Of a stretch of 64,000 nucleotides of DNA, positions 12,193 through 23,578 are shown piece by piece (positions within the stretch are counted from its first letter, which is position 1; every line of letters starts with the position of its first letter). The stretch comes from Pegoplata infirma (taxonomy: Eukaryota; Arthropoda; Insecta; Diptera; Anthomyiidae): positions 230,304,023 to 230,368,022 of the forward strand of contig OY992536.1 in the NCBI GenBank assembly GCA_963921195.1, read 5' to 3'. The position numbers were made by a program, and so were the translations under genes. The notes under the pieces are model-generated. The model worked only from the letters and a program-made list of their open reading frames with translations. It had not been told where the DNA came from and did not search any database.

Positions 12193-13602
12193 CAAGGTTG
12201 GCAATCGATACCCACCCAAAATAACGGTATTTGGCTATTCACGCAGAGAAAAAATATGGTTGCGACATGATCACGGCAACTATACTATGGTCTCTAAACC
12301 CAGTTATGATTGCAGCAATCACTTATTCTTTTTAAAATTTTAGTTAAACATTTATATGATTGTTTTAGACATTTAATAGTTGCTCCAATCATGAAAAAAT
12401 AATTGCTACATCCAAAAGTACAATATGGTTGTTGTAACTATATTGTAATTATATTATCGACACACCAAAAATTTGAACATATTATGATTATAACAATCAT
12501 TAGATAATCACAACTTAATGAAAATTGATTTTTGCAAACATTGTCAGGTTTATCATCAGTTTAGTGTTTTGCCAGCAAGCAGTTAGTCGCAAAGACGCGA
12601 CTTACAATTAGTTCATTAAAAAATTTAAGGCAATTTGAGTTAAAAAATTTTATTAACGCAGAAGGAAATAAAATACAAATCTACTTTATATAATTTATTT
12701 ATTGTGCGGTTTAAAAATAACTTTCCATTTTAAATAAAAACATATAATCGAAAATATTAAAGTGTTTTTTGCATTTTTTGTTTGCTGAATGTGTTATAAT
12801 TGCTGACAATAATTTTAATTTTGTAAAAAATATGCTATGATTGTAGCAAATATGTTATGATTTTGTCAATAACTTAATGGTTTATTCAATCATCCAATGT
12901 TAACTGACAAAAATGTTATCGTTGATGAAATTTTTTTTAGAAAAATGCCATAAGTTTATTGCACATCATTGATGTAAAAAGCAGGTTGCCACTAAATTGA
13001 ACCAAAATTAATAGAAATGGTTTCATATTTATAAAAACAACATTTAAAAACAAAAAATAAATTATTGGTGTTTCTCAATTTAAAAAAATTATTAAACTAT
13101 AATTATATTATTATAATTATATAACATTTATGCCATAATTGCCGCAATCATATAATGATCAACATTCCTTGTTGCCTTCAATCATATTAACATTATTGTT
13201 ACACTCATATTCCCAATCATAATATGACGCTCTTAAATCATGATCACCGCAACCATGTTTTTTTTCTGCGTGTTGTACCGCAACCAATAAAGATATGAAC
13301 ATTTTTAAAAGCGATTATGAAAGTCGATGAAATTTATAATATTTTTGATGTGATACTTCGTGTTTGTACCGGTTGCTTTTCGAAATATAGGCCAATACCT
13401 TTATAATACCGTTTGAAACGGTTTTTTAAAGGTATTGGCCTATACAACGAAGCTGAACCGGTACAAACACGAAGTAACACATCAAAAGTACTAGAAATTT
13501 CATCTACTTTCATAATCGCTTTTAAAAATGTCCATATGTTTATTGGTTGGGGTACAATAGCCAAATACCGTTATTCTAGGTGGGTATCGATTGCCAACCT
13601 TG
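12193..13602. mobile_element. hAT-like foldback element, TIR CAAGGTTGGCAATCG
   Basis: The ends CAAGGTTGGCAATCG and their inverse are flanked by GTAAATTG (12185-12192) and GTTAATTG (13603-13610), which match at 7 of 8 positions. An 8-bp TSD and a YARNG-type start fit the hAT superfamily. Without its internal insertion it is about 375 bp and almost entirely one palindrome, centred near ACCGTTTGAAACGGT at about 13410. A second element (12240-13272) interrupts its left arm. Confidence 0.75.
12240..13272. mobile_element. Nested element with CACGCAGA TIRs and TT flanks
   Basis: The ends are CACGCAGAGAAAAAA and an inverse reading CACGCAGAAAAAAAA, followed by shared CATGGTTGCG-like sequence. The palindromic host arm predicts the uninterrupted site GGCTATTGTACC, which shows that TT was duplicated. 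The interior repeats ATGATTGTAGCAAT-like words. No protein. Confidence 0.8.
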
Positions 13603-14033
13603 GTTAATTGTTAATAAAAATTTATTAAATTTTTGAAAAAAAATTGAGTAAATTTTTAATTAACACAATTAAAAATTTACTCAAAATTTATCTATTTATT
13701 TTTTTTAAAAATTAAAAAAGTTTTAAATTTTTTTACAACAAAAAAAAAAAAACTTTTTTTTTTAAACTTTACAAAACATATTTATGTCTCAAAAACATAG
13801 GAAAATTTATATACACAAAAAACAATAAACTAAACGAGAATTCAAAAAACTACGAGAGTTTAAAAAAATTTAAAAAAAACTATTAAATTTTTATTAAATT
13901 ATTTACTTAAATTGTTTTTAAAAATTTTAAGTAAACTTTTAATTGCGTCAATTAAAAAATTACTCAATTTTTGTTTTTAAATTTAAACAAGTGATTACTC
14001 AAATTTGTTTCCTCCATATTATTTTCTGTGTAG

Positions 14034-14518
14034 AGCTTCATTTTATTTTAAATGTCTGGACAAATTGTTATTCTATGAGGTCCAAAATTTATGAGGTACA
14101 AATTTGAAGTTAATCGGATTAAATACAGTTTTTGAGATATCACTATTCGAAATTAAAAAAAATAGCGGTCTTTTCCTATGGCCAAGATTTTTTTTTAAAT
14201 TATCGTAATTTCTTTTGCTTGATCCTTTCATGAAGCTTGAGACAAAATTTCATTTAAACTTAATTTGTGCCAGATCCAATCATTTTAACCCGTGGCGCCC
14301 ATCAAAGTTATGGATTTTTGGAAAATTTAGATTTTTTTAAAATAAAAAAAAAACTATCTTGCGATGCATTATTTTTTATTAATCATATATTAATTAATTT
14401 TGGCATGCTGAATACGAATATCAAAACATTTCTGAAGTCGGAAAAGTTTTTGTAAAAATTTTCAAAATGGCGGTTTTTGCCTGCGTTAATTTTTTTTTTA
14501 AATCAAAAAAACATATGA
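14034..14518. other. Unassigned sequence
   Basis: Contains a TTTTTGAGATATC-type segment and AT-rich sequence. No element boundary or gene recognised. Confidence 0.4.
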
Positions 14519-15205
14519 ATGTTAAATTCGGCTTTGCCGAATCTTTGATACCCTCCAACATGTTAAAAAAATCCAGGGGCGTTTTTTTTGGGCTCGGTGG
14601 GGGGTGGTGGTGGTTACCTTCTTTAACGCGATAAAATACCATTTTCTCATTATTTTAATGATTTGTTTAAATCCAAACCCACAAAAGGGGGCGGACCGAA
14701 AAAAAAAAATTTTCCAGCCCCTTGGGTCTAACAAGGATGGTCTTTCACAGGGCACCCACCGACTCTCCTGAAACTTGTGTATGGAAAAGAGGGGAGGAAA
14801 ATAAGAGTTACATGTTTTTTCTTAGCTGCTCAATCTTTATCAGCTTTTAAATGTCTATTTAAATTAAGCTAATCCGTATTTTTTCGTTTGTTGAAATTTC
14901 CGCTAGTTGGGATTTTATTCGGATTGTCCCGATATACCTAATTTTTTCATAAGGTGGCAACCCTTTTTTAAATTTGAGATTGGGCAGCTAAAAAAACAGG
15001 TAACTCTTAATTTTGTTTCCTCAATTCCATATTAAAATTTCAGGACAGTCGGTGGGTGCCCTCTAAATGACCTTCCTTGTAAATACAGGACTTTGAACTT
15101 CTGACATAAAATGGTTTAATTTGCTTAACAAAAATCTAAAAAAAAATGTAAAAACTACAGTTTTTTTTAGAGGTTGGTTTAGTTCTTTAAGGGGAAACAT
15201 ATATT
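14519..15205 (-). mobile_element. Mini-me-like copy M2, minus strand, interrupted
   Basis: Read on the plus strand it starts with the inverted 3' end (TTAAATTCGGCTTTGCCGAA, then TACCCTCCAACATG), followed by a poly-G-rich GGTGGGGGG segment, CCACAAAAGGGGGCGG, and the GACTTTGAACTTCT and GGTTGGTTTAGTTCTTTAAG segments shared with other copies. It is broken off before the GTCY core. The MITE at 14732-15079 splits it. Confidence 0.8.
14732..15079. mobile_element. 348-bp MITE with ~43-bp TIRs and TAA duplication
   Basis: The inverted ends share CAAGG, GGTC, AGGGCACCCACCGACT and TCCTGAAA. TAA at 14729-14731 and 15080-15082 flanks it. Removing it restores the M2 sequence as predicted from copies at about 21660 and 23040. 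A 3-bp TWA duplication would fit PIF/Harbinger, but the TIR alone does not prove that. Confidence 0.88.
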
Positions 15206-16893
15206 TTGACTATTTCATAGAGATTAAGGCAAATTTTTATTAAGGCCACGTAAAAAATGGGAAAATGAAAATTTCCAAATTTTTTTGGAGTTCTAGATTT
15301 TAAATCCGAAATTTTTTCGTGTTGTTTCACATAAATAAAGTTTGGTTAAAATAAAACGAATGCACTTTTTTCGTTATAATTTTTTAACTTTTAGTTATAC
15401 GATTTAGAATGGATTATTCAATGCTCCGTTATAAAATATCTCCGTTAAATTTAACTTTTTGTTATAAATTTTGACATAAGGCTCCTTTATGTATAAAAAT
15501 CGGAGCCACAGTTTTTTTTACAAAAATATATTTTTTGCCATATGTTTTGAATATCGTTTTTGATTATTACTTACATATAAAAAAAAATAATGTTATTCTT
15601 ACACTTAAAAAAATAATTAAATAAAATTCAAAAAATTATTAAATACAAAAATTTTCTTGTTTTATTAGCCACATCAGGGTTGCAAAAGTTGGTACAATTG
15701 TACTTTTTTTGGTACAATTCGAAGTTCAAAAGTACAATGGTACACCAATGACACATTTGGTACAATTTAGGAATTTTCTCAGTTTATTTCTCTTTTTCAT
15801 GAAACTTCCCCAGTTTATCGTTTTGTTTGATTTAAGATAGCAATCATATTTTTTTTTCAAACAACTTCTGGACAATCACATGTTAATATCAAATTCGCAT
15901 TAATTTTTTTTAAACATGATTAACCACTTTAACATGCCTAAATTTAAACTTGTTAAGGTACATAAAAACAATATGCTGAAAATCGGCATTTGACTGCAAA
16001 GTTCGAAGGTCGATTAAAAAAAAATTCGAACTAACATAAACAAACGCCGCGATACGGGTCTTCTAATTTAGCCTCTATTTTCACCTCTCACTCTCAGAAT
16101 CGACCTAACTTTTGCTAACCTAAATTTGTTCCACAGAGTTACTCTTTTGTGGGCTCAAAATTTGTACTCCCATTTCTTTCAATGCCTTCTTTTGTAAAAA
16201 GAATTGAAGCAACAGTATTTGAAGATAATTTATTTCGTAAATCGGTTTTTGTTTTCTATAAAAAAAAATTATATTTTGTCCATGTAAAACTTTAAATTGT
16301 AAATGATAAAATTATCCATAAATTATCCAAAGAGTATCCAAAAAATTTTAAATTATCCATTTTTTGGATAATTATCCAAGAAGTGGCAACACTGTAATAA
16401 ATTCAAGTATTCGTTTTTAACCTGATAACCGAGTAAAGCTGCTTTTTATTTGCGCTAATGTCGCATTGTTTTATTATTTAAGCTTTCTCGTTACATTTAA
16501 AATTGCAGAAAACAGCGGTTGATTTGTTGTCGTTAATCCACAACCCTTATGAATAATCTAATCCACAAACCTTATGAACTTTTAACGACTTGAATTATGA
16601 CTTTGCTAAAACTTTGAAAAGCTTTTATTTGTTAAGCATATACAACTTACACCATGAGAAAATCACCACTTTGTAAAAGCTTTAACAGAATACTGTTATG
16701 TACATAACAGTGGGACATCAGAGTGTTCCACAAAAAAAGTTTTGTGGGCACAAGCATAATTTGAAAGCTTAAAGAGTAAAATATTTTTGGGATTTTTTTT
16801 TTTAGATTTTTCTAAAATGATGTCGCATAAGTAATTTTTTTGCAAAAATCGAGTTTGCTAACCGTTTTTTGAATTTCCTTTATAAATTTATCA
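15206..16893. other. Unassigned sequence with local repeats
   Basis: Includes a GGTACAATTGTACTTTT-rich stretch (15690-15770) and TTATCCA repeats (16310-16380). No paired boundary with a target duplication was found and no gene is evident. Confidence 0.4.
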
Positions 16894-17259
16894 GTAGGGC
16901 AAGTACTTTCATGAAAATGCATATTTTCACTCAGCATTGTAAACATAACATAAATTAAATATCTATCCGAATCAATGAATTTACAATAAAATAGCATTGA
17001 TTTGTAGTTGCATATTTTTGCATATTTTGGTATAAATGCATATTTTTGCATATTTTCTTATAATTTGGACTTTTTTTTAATTTCATCAATATTTTTTCAA
17101 AACGTCCTTAGGAAAATTCAAAACCAATCGCATATTTCTTATAAAAAAATGAATTTATTTATAAAAATCATATTCTGATGCATTTTTTAAAGAAAATGGA
17201 TTCTAAAAGTATAATTTTTAGATTCTGAGAAATGTTTCCTATTAAAAATGTCTCTATTC

Positions 17260-17976
17260 CAGTGGTCGGCAGAAAGAGAGTATATGAATGGATTGTTGTA
17301 TGAATATAAATATGCATGTGTTAGTATATTTCTTAAACAAAGCGACATCAACCAGCTTGTTGTTGTATTTTTATGCTCTTAGTTCACTGTTGCCAACTAT
17401 TTTTAACCAAAAACCTCTAAATTTCACGAAAAAAGCGCTAGAAACCGCCAAAAATTAATTTAGCGGGGAAAATTTAAAATTTTCCCGCTAAATTACAAAA
17501 AAAAGCGCTGAAAACCGAAAAACTTGGCATTTTTGATTGACAAAAAAGAAAAAATTAAAAAAAAAACCTCCAAATTATTTTTTCTACGAAAATTTACTTT
17601 TCATTAAAAACGCGCAAGAAACGGACGAAAAAATTTTAGCGGGAAAATACAAAATTCTCCCGCTAAATTTCAAAAAAAGAGCTAAAATTCGACAAACTTG
17701 GCGTTTCGATTGAAAAAAAAAAAAGAACAATTGGAAAAAACCTCTAAATTTGTCCCACTAAATCCAAATAAAAAGCGCTAGATTTTCCCGCTAAAGCACC
17801 GTTCCCGCTAAAACCAATTTTCCCCCGCTAAATGCAAACAAAAACCGCTAGATTTAGCGGGAAAACCTCCAACTTGGCAACAGTGTCTTAGTTGTGAATT
17901 TTGTTGACATTCGTGTTGAATACATGTGTATAGCCGAATGTGTTCGGGATCCATGTGCAATGGATGCCGACCACTG
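17260..17976. mobile_element. hAT element, TIR CAGTGGTCGGCA, 8-bp TSD
   Basis: CAGTGGTCGGCA at the left and TGCCGACCACTG at the right are flanked by identical CTCTATTC octamers (17252-17259 and 17977-17984). An 8-bp TSD and a CAGTG start are diagnostic of hAT. It is non-autonomous and interrupts the TAGGGCAAG element. It is itself interrupted at 17385-17885. Confidence 0.92.
17385..17885. mobile_element. Innermost hAT-like element, TIR CACTGTTGCCAA
   Basis: CACTGTTGCCAA and TTGGCAACAGTG are flanked by TCTTAGTT octamers (17377-17384 and 17886-17893). The interior is built from repeats of AGCGGGAAAA / TTTTCCCGCTAAAT and AAAAAGCGCTA. No protein. This is the third nesting level. Confidence 0.92.
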
Positions 17977-18405
17977 CTCTATTCTGAAACATTTTACTAT
18001 TCGTAAGAAAAAAATATTTTCGAATTTAAGATTTTTTTACAGGAAAATTGCGTTTTTATTTTGATTAGAGTTAGGGTGAGGTTAAACTCCGAAAAAAGTG
18101 AAAAAAAAATATTTTAAAAATATTTTTTTTTTAGAATAAAGAACAAAAAGTATTGAAAAATAAATATTCTTTTTCTTTTATAAAATTTTTTTCTTTAGAA
18201 ATATTTGGTGACTCAAAGAAAAAACTTCTCAAGCAAAAAAATATTTTACTAATTAAAAATTGTTTCCACTCAATAAAAAATGTTTAAGAATTGGCGAGGG
18301 TTTCAAAATATTTGACAGATCCTAATTTATGTTGACAAATTATTTTTTTAGTAAAAACAATAATTTTTAGATGCATATTTTTGAAGTTTTTAGTTTTTTT
18401 AAAAG

Positions 18406-18725
18406 AACTTTAAAGTTTTAAAGGATACATTTTGTAAAATATTTTTAAAATTTTAAAATTTTAAAATTTTGCCATATTAGGATAAAAGATATCATTTTGA
18501 ATGATATTGAAGGACACATTTTTGAATGGACGTAACTTACCTCCTTTTTCCTGATTTGTAAAAATTATCAAATATGAAACTTAGAGGAGATCCCCCTCTT
18601 TCATTTGTTATCAATAGTGGCATCCTAGGAGAAGTACAAATATTAAAAAAATATTTTATAAAATTTAATCCTGTAAAACTTTGAAGTCCTTTTAAAAGGA
18701 AACAGGATTACAAAATCTTGCCAAT
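18406..18725. mobile_element. Fragment of the CACCGTCCGACA element family
   Basis: AACTTTAAAGTTTTAAAGGATAC, GCCATATTAGGATAAAAG, GGACGTAACTTACCTCC, GGAGATCCCCCTCTTTCATT and CCTTTTAAAAGGAAACAGGA match the inner parts of the complete copies at 26659-27256 and 61043-62520. Both termini are absent. Confidence 0.8.
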
Positions 18726-19930
18726 CTTGAAAAATCCAGAGATTCCAAATTGTCATTTCTGCACCAAAACAGTTTATTCATTTTTTTCTAAAATTTTCTT
18801 GTTTAAAATAAAATTTGTTTATTACTTCTGTGTATTACATACTTATCTTTGTAATATCATGCTTTTCCGATTACAAAAAAATATCCTCAAAATCCTGTAC
18901 AAAAATTATAAAAAAAAACTTGTTTAATTCGTAGACAAACATTATAAGCCACAAATGCGTATAAAACGATTATGGTTTTATATCAAGCAATTACCAGGCA
19001 TTTGATACTCTTCACCTTTTATTTAAAATTCCCTTAAAAATAAAAACCAGCAAAATGAAAAGAAAGGTGAGCAAGCATGACGGAAAATAATATGAGTAGA
19101 AAAAGGACCATAATGCTTGTGCAAGTATGTGAAATCCTGGCAACACGCATACCCACAAACATGACTAACAAATATGAGCAACAATCAATAATCTAGCATA
19201 GAACAGCAGCAACAGCATCAACATCAGCAACACATCAATTGTGTTAAGTTTTATTGTCATTATTATGACATACTTGTTCACATACCAACCATACTACAAC
19301 AGGAACAAAAAATGTTAAAAGAAAAACTTTCGGAACCCTACGAATAGGGATTCACTAAGGAAATATGAGTTTTGTGGTAGTGGTTGTAAGTTAGTAGTTG
19401 CAGTAGTTGTTAAGTGCATAAAAAAACTTCTTTAGTAAAATGATAGTAAAAACAACATGGACTATAAAGGAAAACTTACTGCATTGGTGACATTTTTATA
19501 TGGTGGACCATCCAGTAAAATGAAAAAAGGAAAAGATGAAAAACACAAAATGTGTCATTATAGGATTGAAACAAATGCTTGTTGATTGTGAACTTTTATT
19601 ATTAAAGCTTAAAATATATATACACACACATACAGAGAAACCTACCGTCCAACTGTCAAACATAGGGTCTATCAGCTTTCATGTGTACTTTTAGAAAAAG
19701 GGATGTAATTGTAAAATAACACAAACCCCTAAAGGATAAAAAGTGTCACAAGTTAAGTTGACATATAAAAATTTACTACATAAAGGATTTTTAAATAAAT
19801 TTTTCTTTAAAATTAAAAAGAAAATACGATAAAGAAAAAAAAAACATAGATGACAGTTTAACCACATTTTGTTAGCAATCAATCAATTTAATGATCTGCT
19901 GGTATGTTAACATTAATATCGTGAATTCAT
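18726..19930. other. Unique-looking sequence
   Basis: More balanced composition than most of the window, for example CAGCAACAGCATCAACATC at about 19207-19225. No element ends, no long open frame. Possibly intergenic or intronic DNA of the host. Confidence 0.45.
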
Positions 19931-19931
19931 T

Positions 19932-20472
19932 CACTCAAAAAATTATGTTAGTAAAATCAACTGAAAATGTCAGTTAAAATAACTACTTTGTAAGTTGTTT
20001 TGGGGTCAACTACTTTTTCAGTTAAATCAACTAACAATGTTAGTTATTTTAACTGACAAAAAACAACTGACTTATGTAGTAAAAACTACTTACATTTGTA
20101 GTCAAAACAACTAAAATGTAGTAAAAATAAAATAATCAATAAATTATTTTTTTTTTCAAAAAATTTTTCAGAAAAAAAAATTTGAAGACCAAATTTTTTC
20201 AAATTTTTTTTTTTTTTTAAATTTTATTTTTATTTTTTGGAAAAAAACTTTAAAAATTTTTCAGAGATAAAAAAAAAATAAAATTAACTACTTTAAATAA
20301 CTGTTACTACATCACAGTACTTTTTTGTTAGTTATTCAAAAAAAGTACTTAAAATAACTAACAGAAAAAGTTGTTTAATATTTTTCATACAAAAACAACT
20401 GACTTTGTACTACTAACTACTGTAAAATATACAAACAACTAAAATGTAGTAACTTACATAATTTTCTGAGTG
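19932..20472. mobile_element. MITE with CACTCAAAA/TGAGTG ends and TT flanks
   Basis: The left end CACTCAAAAAATTATGT and right end ACATAATTTTCTGAGTG are inverted, with TT on both outer sides. The interior alternates GTTAGTTATTTTAACTGAC-like palindromes with TGTAGTAAAAACTACTT. No protein. Confidence 0.75.
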
Positions 20473-20489
20473 TTGCTAAACAAGTGAGA

Positions 20490-20820
20490 GTGCAAAATTC
20501 TGCTTCAGTGCCGAATCTTTGATACCCTCCAACATACTAAAAATTATAAAAAAATCAGGAAGCGTCTCGGTGGGGAGTGGCGGATAGTAATACCATTTTA
20601 TCATTATTTTATTCTTTTTTTATTATTTTAATGTTTTCATTGCTTAAAATTGGAAAAACATGCCCTTTTTGCCCCCTTGTCCGATTTTCCGTTTACGATC
20701 TTCACCTGCCTATGACCATAAGACATATTCGTGTCGCATTTAAGGAGAATAGCTCTTTTATTTTATACTAAATCGTGACGAATACTGACGGACATTAACC
20801 CATTTCGATCCACGGTTCGA
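20490..20820 (-). mobile_element. Mini-me-like fragment M3, minus strand
   Basis: GCCGAATCTTTGATACCCTC is the inverted 3' end. The sequence then passes through GGTGGGGAGTGG, TTTGCCCCCTTGTCCGATTTT, GACCATAAGACATATTCG and a short CTGACGGACA remnant of the GTCY core. Internal deletions have occurred. Confidence 0.7.
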
Positions 20821-20879
20821 TTTTTCGAACAGTAGAGATAACCTTTTTCAAAAAAAATATTTATGTATGAAAAAGGTGT

Positions 20880-21040
20880 AATTTTAGGTTAATTTTGTAG
20901 AGATGTCAAAACCGATTTCCGAAGTATTCGAAAAATGGATTTTTTCTATTTTTTTAAAACCGGTTTTTTAAAAAGGCCAGTTTTCGAAGTATTCGAGAAA
21001 TCGATTTTTTGGTCTCGAATAATCGAACTTTTTTATAATT
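20880..21040. repeat. AAACCGATTTT / CGAAGTATTCGA repeats
   Basis: AAAACCG, CGAAGTATTCGA and GATTTTT recur here and again at 21940-22045 beyond mini-me fragment M4. M4 therefore probably inserted into, or was captured between, two halves of an older repeat. Confidence 0.55.
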
Positions 21041-21257
21041 AATTTTTTTTTTATATTTTGCATTCAGTGTTGTTTTTTAGTAGCCATCTCAACTTTGAAG
21101 AACAGTTTAATTATACCTTAAAAAAAATTCAAAATCCTGAATTGAAAGAGGATTTTACTAGATACTACATAGATAAATTATCTAAAAGATCTTCCAAATT
21201 ATATCTGCTTTTCAAGGCAATGTAATGGGAATATGATACTTGCTTTTTCAAGAAACT

Positions 21258-21362
21258 ATTCGCTAACTTTATTAGGGTTTTTCTATGAAAATTTCGATAG
21301 CTTTAACCAGCAATTTTGAATTTATCGTAATTCCCATATAAAAACCTTAATAAAGTTAGCAA
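21258..21362. repeat. Short inverted repeat (GCTAACTTTATTAGGG arms)
   Basis: GCTAACTTTATTAGGGTTTT near 21261 is mirrored by AAAACCTTAATAAAGTTAGC near 21343, giving arms of about 25 bp and a ~50-bp loop. It could be a small foldback MITE; no TSD was seen. Confidence 0.6.
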
Positions 21363-21439
21363 CTTGTTACACCCCATAACCCATCCTCAACGATTAGTGA
21401 ACGTGTTTTTTTCAGTATTATTACAAGAGGTAAAAAATA

Positions 21440-21890
21440 AAAATTTTGCAGATGCGTTTTATTTATTTTTTTTTGGGGGGGGGGGGTTGTTGTAATGGTC
21501 CATTGGGGGGACACATTGGTCTTCGCGGTAAATGTTTTAAAGTTGATTTATATTGCTTTTGGTGCAATAGTAATACAATTTATCATTATTTAAACTATTT
21601 TTTATATACACGCCCACAAAAGGGGACGATCCGAAAAAAACTAAAATTTTTTAATCCCCTAAGTCCAAGTAACAGACTTTGAACTTCTTCTTCCATAAAA
21701 TATTTCTTTTTGTTTTACAAAAATACAAAAAACATGTTAAAAAGTGTCGTTTTGCTGAGGTTGGTTTAGTTTTTCGAGGCGAAACTTTTTCCCCTGGTCC
21801 GATTTTGTCCATTTACGAACGTAGCCGGCCTATGACCATGAGACATTTTTATTTTGGACTGAATCGTGTTTTATACAGACGGACATGCTT
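21440..21890 (-). mobile_element. Mini-me-like fragment M4, minus strand
   Basis: A G-run near 21475, CACGCCCACAAAAGGGGACG, CTAAGTCCAAGTAACAG, GGTTGGTTTAGTTTTTCGAG, GGTCCGATTTTGTCCATTTA and ACAGACGGACATG follow the order seen in M2 and M5. Both ends are missing. Confidence 0.75.
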
Positions 21891-22079
21891 GTTTTGTTTT
21901 CCTTTAAATTACAATAAATAATTAAAAAAAAAAAGAAAACCCGATTATTCAAAACCGGTTTTTAGTTACAAAACCGAAAAACCGATTTTTTCAAAAGGCG
22001 GTTTTTCGAAGTATTCGAAAACAGGTTTCTGAAATAGACGAATCTAGACGTAGATCTAGGTTATTTTTCTTTACAGTAA

Positions 22080-22255
22080 TTTCTTTTTAAAATTTCATTC
22101 GTTTCGCTCCATCCATCTCGAGATATCGCCATTTTGAATTTTCAAATAAATTCTAGAAAGTTGTTAACTAAATTCAAAGAAGTACACTTTCTCAATTCTA
22201 AGAAGAGAAATACGATGATGTTATTTTTAGTAAATTTTAACTAAACTTTGACGGA
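22080..22255 (-). mobile_element. Fragment related to the 36146-37222 MITE
   Basis: GAGATATCGCCATTTTGAATTTT and AATTCTAAGAAGAGAAATACG match, inverted, the 36440-36600 part of that element. No ends remain. Confidence 0.55.
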
Positions 22256-22333
22256 TCCAGTGGGGGTCACCTTTCCCTCCCTGCTTTTATTTGTTTATGA
22301 TTTTTACGCTTAAAAAATATATTTTTATCGTTA

Positions 22334-22965
22334 CCCAGCAAATAAGGTATAAAATAAGGTATAGGATTGCTTATTTTATACATTGCAGCATTGATGATTT
22401 TAACAGGGGATGAGACTCAAAGTAATGCATACGAGTAAGGTATATAATATAGTATACCAAAACGTAATATACATACATATAAGGTGTTACGAGTAGTGAA
22501 AAAGTAATTTTGTATTAAATTTACTCACGTGATTGTAAGTGAGTGTAAGTAGCTAAAATATGCTCGTGAGTGAGTGTGTGTCATTAGAAAATTCCTGTCG
22601 TGAGCCCATTTCTAGTTTAAACTTATGAATTTTTTTATAAAATATTTATTTTTTATGTTATTGTAATGCATTAAGCATCCAATTATAAGTAATGCATTAT
22701 TTCAAACTTTGAAATAATACATAATGTAACCAAATATAAGTCATCCATGATTTAATGTTTAAATATAAAAAATATGAAATACATTTTTTCCAATCATCAT
22801 GCATTACGTAACAAATTATTAGTAAAACATAATTTTTCACTTTAAAATACTACGTTGTGGAACAAATGTTTGGTAAGACATCCTAAAATAATGCTACAAA
22901 TAAGGTATATACATTACCTGGTAATGTGTTATATAATCACTATCCATTACCAAAGTTTTGCTGGG
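22334..22965. mobile_element. MITE with CCCAGCAAA TIRs and TA duplication
   Basis: CCCAGCAAA and TTTGCTGGG lie between TA dinucleotides at 22332-22333 and 22966-22967. The interior is rich in TAATGCATTA- and GGTATA-type words. No protein. It lies inside M5. Confidence 0.75.
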
Positions 22966-23578
22966 TATTTTAAATTATTATCTATATCCACGCCCCCAAA
23001 AGGGGGCGGCCGAAAAAAACAATCGAGTTTCCCAATCCCCTTAGTCCAAGTGCAGGTCTACCAATATACTATGTCTTAAAAATGTTACATTTGTTAAACA
23101 AAAATCAAAAAAAATCGTAAAAAAATATTGTTTTTCAGGGGTTGTTTTAGTTCTTCAATGGGGAAATTTTTTCCCCCATGTCTGATTTTGTCCATCTTCG
23201 AATTTAACATTACTAGTAACATAAGAGATATTCTTTACTTACATTGGGGGTTTAGCTCTTATGGTTTAGACTGCATCGTGGTTTCAACAGACGGATCGTG
23301 GTTTCTACGGACGGACAGAGGGACATCGCTAAAATGTCTTAGATTCTATCATGGGTCAATAATATATCTATGTATTTTTTTTTTTTTTTTTTTTTTTGTT
23401 TCATATTTTATTTATTGAATCTTCACTTTAATTCCGTGAACTAACAATAAGTGTTCATATCTTATATCTAAATATTCTTAATATTAAGTCCAGCCAGTGC
23501 CAGACAAAATTTCATTTTCTCATATATTTCTTAAATTTATTTGTTTATAAATGTTCTCAAATCCATTTCTCCTTCCAG

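Larger units (their letters stand above)
12100..14033. repeat. TTGAGTAAATTTTTAAT repeat unit hosting nested elements
   Basis: Sequence on both sides of the foldback at 12193-13602 repeats TTGAGTAAATTTTTAAT and its inverse ATTAAAAATTTACTCAA (12112-12190 and 13640-13990). It probably belongs to one older element ending near ATTTTCTGTGTA at 14033. The left end is uncertain. Confidence 0.5.
16895..18405 (-). mobile_element. hAT-type element, TIR TAGGGCAAGTACTTTCATG, truncated
   Basis: The end TAGGGCAAGTACTTTCATG and the sequence after it match, inverted, the right end of the complete element at 34540-35521: TGCATATTTTTGCATAT words, then GATTAGAGTTAGGGTG, then ATTTTTAGATGCATATTTT. The far TIR is missing; the sequence changes to another family at about 18405. 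A second transposon (17260-17976) sits inside. Confidence 0.8.

Noticed and set aside
15668..16395. Possible hAT element from CAGGGTTGCAAAA to GGCAACACTG
   Set aside because: The ends match only loosely and the flanking octamers (left GCCACAT, right TAATAAAT) do not match.
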